The notes under the pieces: model-generated
What the model was told of the DNA's origin: nothing
The model's database searches: none
What the model saw: only the letters and a program-made list of their open reading frames with translations
Program-made: the position numbers and the translations under genes
Part shown: positions 63,025 to 64,000 of the stretch, one piece after another
Numbering within the stretch: the stretch's first letter is position 1
How the letters are laid out: each line of letters starts with the position of its first letter
Origin: Duganella zoogloeoides
Lineage (GTDB): Bacteria > Pseudomonadota > Gammaproteobacteria > Burkholderiales > Burkholderiaceae_D
Assembly: GCF_034479515.1 (NCBI RefSeq)
Contig: NZ_CP140152.1
Span: forward strand, 4,278,001-4,342,000
Direction of reading: 5' to 3'
Length of the DNA stretch: 64,000 bases

Positions 63025-63732
63025 ATGACGACCACCTTAGTCACCGCCGCAGCCACTGCCGATGCGATCGAAATCGACGACTGCTGGAATCGCATCGGCG
63101 TGGGCGGCGACCAGACCTGCGAGAAGCTGGCCGAGTACATCCACTGCCGCAACTGCCCGGTATACGCCAGCGCCGCTCAGCGCAATCTGCAGCGCGCGGT
63201 CGGCGCCGGCTACAAGCAGGAATGGGCCGCGCGCTTCCGCCAGCCCGCCATCGACACCCAGGCGCTCGACGCCTCGTGCCTGGTGTTTCGCATCGGCCGC
63301 GAATGGCTGTCGCTGCCGACCAGATTGTTCGTGGCCGTGGCGCCCGAGGCCAAGCCGCACCGGCTGCCGCATCGTACCGATCGCGGCTTGACCGGCATCG
63401 TCAATGTCGGCGGCACGCTGTATCCGTGCATGTCGCTTGCCGCCCTCCTGGGCATCGATGACAGCGAAGGCGAAGCAGCCAGGGGGACCATGCAGCGCCA
63501 TACGTTTGCGCGGCTGCTGCTGATCCGCTGGGAAGACCAGGCATATGCGCTGCCGGTGGCCGACCTGCACGGCATCGAACGCTATGCCACGGCCGCCGTG
63601 CACGCGCCGGCCGCCACCATCAACAAGGGTCTCTCCCGCTTCCTGTCGGGCGTGATCTCGATCGCCGACATGCATGTGGGCGTGCTGGACGCGGCACTGA
63701 TCGGCTACCAACTTGCGAGGACCCTGCGATGA
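63025..63732 (+). CDS. wspD: CheW-like coupling protein WspD
   Basis: The 235-residue protein has an N-terminal Cys-rich extension (DQTCEKLAEYIHCRNCPVY) and a CheW domain (CLVFRIGREWLSLPTRLFVA, then GIVNVGGTLYPCMSLAALLG). The extension with HCRNCP is typical of WspD and may bind a metal. It is the second coupling protein of the Wsp complex. It overlaps the next gene by 4 bases (ATGA). Confidence 0.87.
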   Translation: MTTTLVTAAATADAIEIDDCWNRIGVGGDQTCEKLAEYIHCRNCPVYASAAQRNLQRAVGAGYKQEWAARFRQPAIDTQALDASCLVFRIGREWLSLPTRLFVAVAPEAKPHRLPHRTDRGLTGIVNVGGTLYPCMSLAALLGIDDSEGEAARGTMQRHTFARLLLIRWEDQAYALPVADLHGIERYATAAVHAPAATINKGLSRFLSGVISIADMHVGVLDAALIGYQLARTLR

Positions 63733-64000
63733 GCCAGGATAACGGCGGCATGGGCGGAGACCTGAGCCAATTTTCGATGCTGGACCTGTTCCGCATGGAG
63801 GCGGACAGCCAGACGCAAATCCTTACCGACGGCCTGCTGGCCATGGAACGGCTGAAGAACGATGCCAGCGCGGTCGAGTCGATGATGCGCGCGGCGCACT
63901 CGATCAAGGGTGCGGCGTCCATCGTCGGCCTGGAAGTGGTGGTGCAGGTGGCGCACAGCATGGAAGACGCCTTCATCGCCGCGCAACACGGCAAGCTGGC
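63729..64000 (+). CDS. wspE: CheA-type hybrid kinase WspE, 5' part
   Basis: The first 90 codons are present. They hold an HPt domain: LDLFRMEADSQTQILTDGLL, then the phosphorylated His in RAAHSIKGAASIVGLEVV. The gene runs off the window. WspE would phosphorylate a CheB-type WspF and the diguanylate cyclase WspR, expected downstream. Confidence 0.85.
   Translation, partial: MSQDNGGMGGDLSQFSMLDLFRMEADSQTQILTDGLLAMERLKNDASAVESMMRAAHSIKGAASIVGLEVVVQVAHSMEDAFIAAQHGKL

Overview
The window is chromosomal DNA of a GC-rich Gram-negative bacterium, most likely a betaproteobacterium of the Oxalobacteraceae (Duganella/Massilia/Janthinobacterium type). The grounds are the codon usage, the Tol-Pal protein CpoB next to a tRNA-Lys cluster, the large TonB-dependent receptor, the many chemoreceptors and a Wsp-like operon. 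This placement is inference from gene content, not from a search.

Layout. 1-692: the 3' end of cpoB, then two identical tRNA-Lys(TTT) genes behind a consensus sigma-70 promoter. 617-6401: a small AT-richer genomic island inserted at the 3' end of the second tRNA-Lys. It is bounded by a perfect 48-bp direct repeat (648-695 and 6354-6401) and holds a short DinD-like gene, an IS3-family (IS2-group) insertion sequence, a PDZ-domain lipoprotein and a 591-residue AvcD-type anti-phage nucleotide deaminase with an extra N-terminal domain. No integrase is present. 6588-14514: ordinary genes, comprising an HxlR regulator divergent from an Old Yellow Enzyme reductase, a murein endopeptidase, a cupin, a TonB receptor and an acyltransferase. 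14693-14768: a third identical tRNA-Lys.

14981-31851: a small 45-residue protein, a GNAT enzyme, a Suv3-like helicase, a YigZ-family protein, a DUF418 membrane protein, and a leftward outer-membrane protein/chemoreceptor/response-regulator group. Divergent from that group is an operon for a MacAB-like ABC efflux system with its own sigma-54 response regulator and histidine kinase. It is preceded by a textbook -24/-12 promoter. A second chemoreceptor follows.

32096-49976: a cystine transporter, a Gly/Ser-rich lipoprotein, a FadL-type porin, an RND efflux pair, a PAP2-like and a DUF475 membrane protein, a REP-like doublet, a very long Ala-rich coiled-coil protein, an SrkA-type kinase, a SEC-C protein, MntH and a lipoprotein hydrolase. 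50053-59222: a DUF1176 protein, oligoribonuclease, an M48 protease overlapping rsgA, an orphan TPR-GAF histidine kinase, then argF-argG.

59329-64000: the start of a Wsp-like chemosensory operon (wspA, B, C, D and the 5' end of wspE), probably controlling cyclic-di-GMP output through genes beyond the window.

The most interesting part is the integrase-less tRNA-Lys island carrying the domain-fused AvcD-like deaminase. Next are the self-regulating sigma-54 efflux operon and the 782-residue coiled-coil protein.
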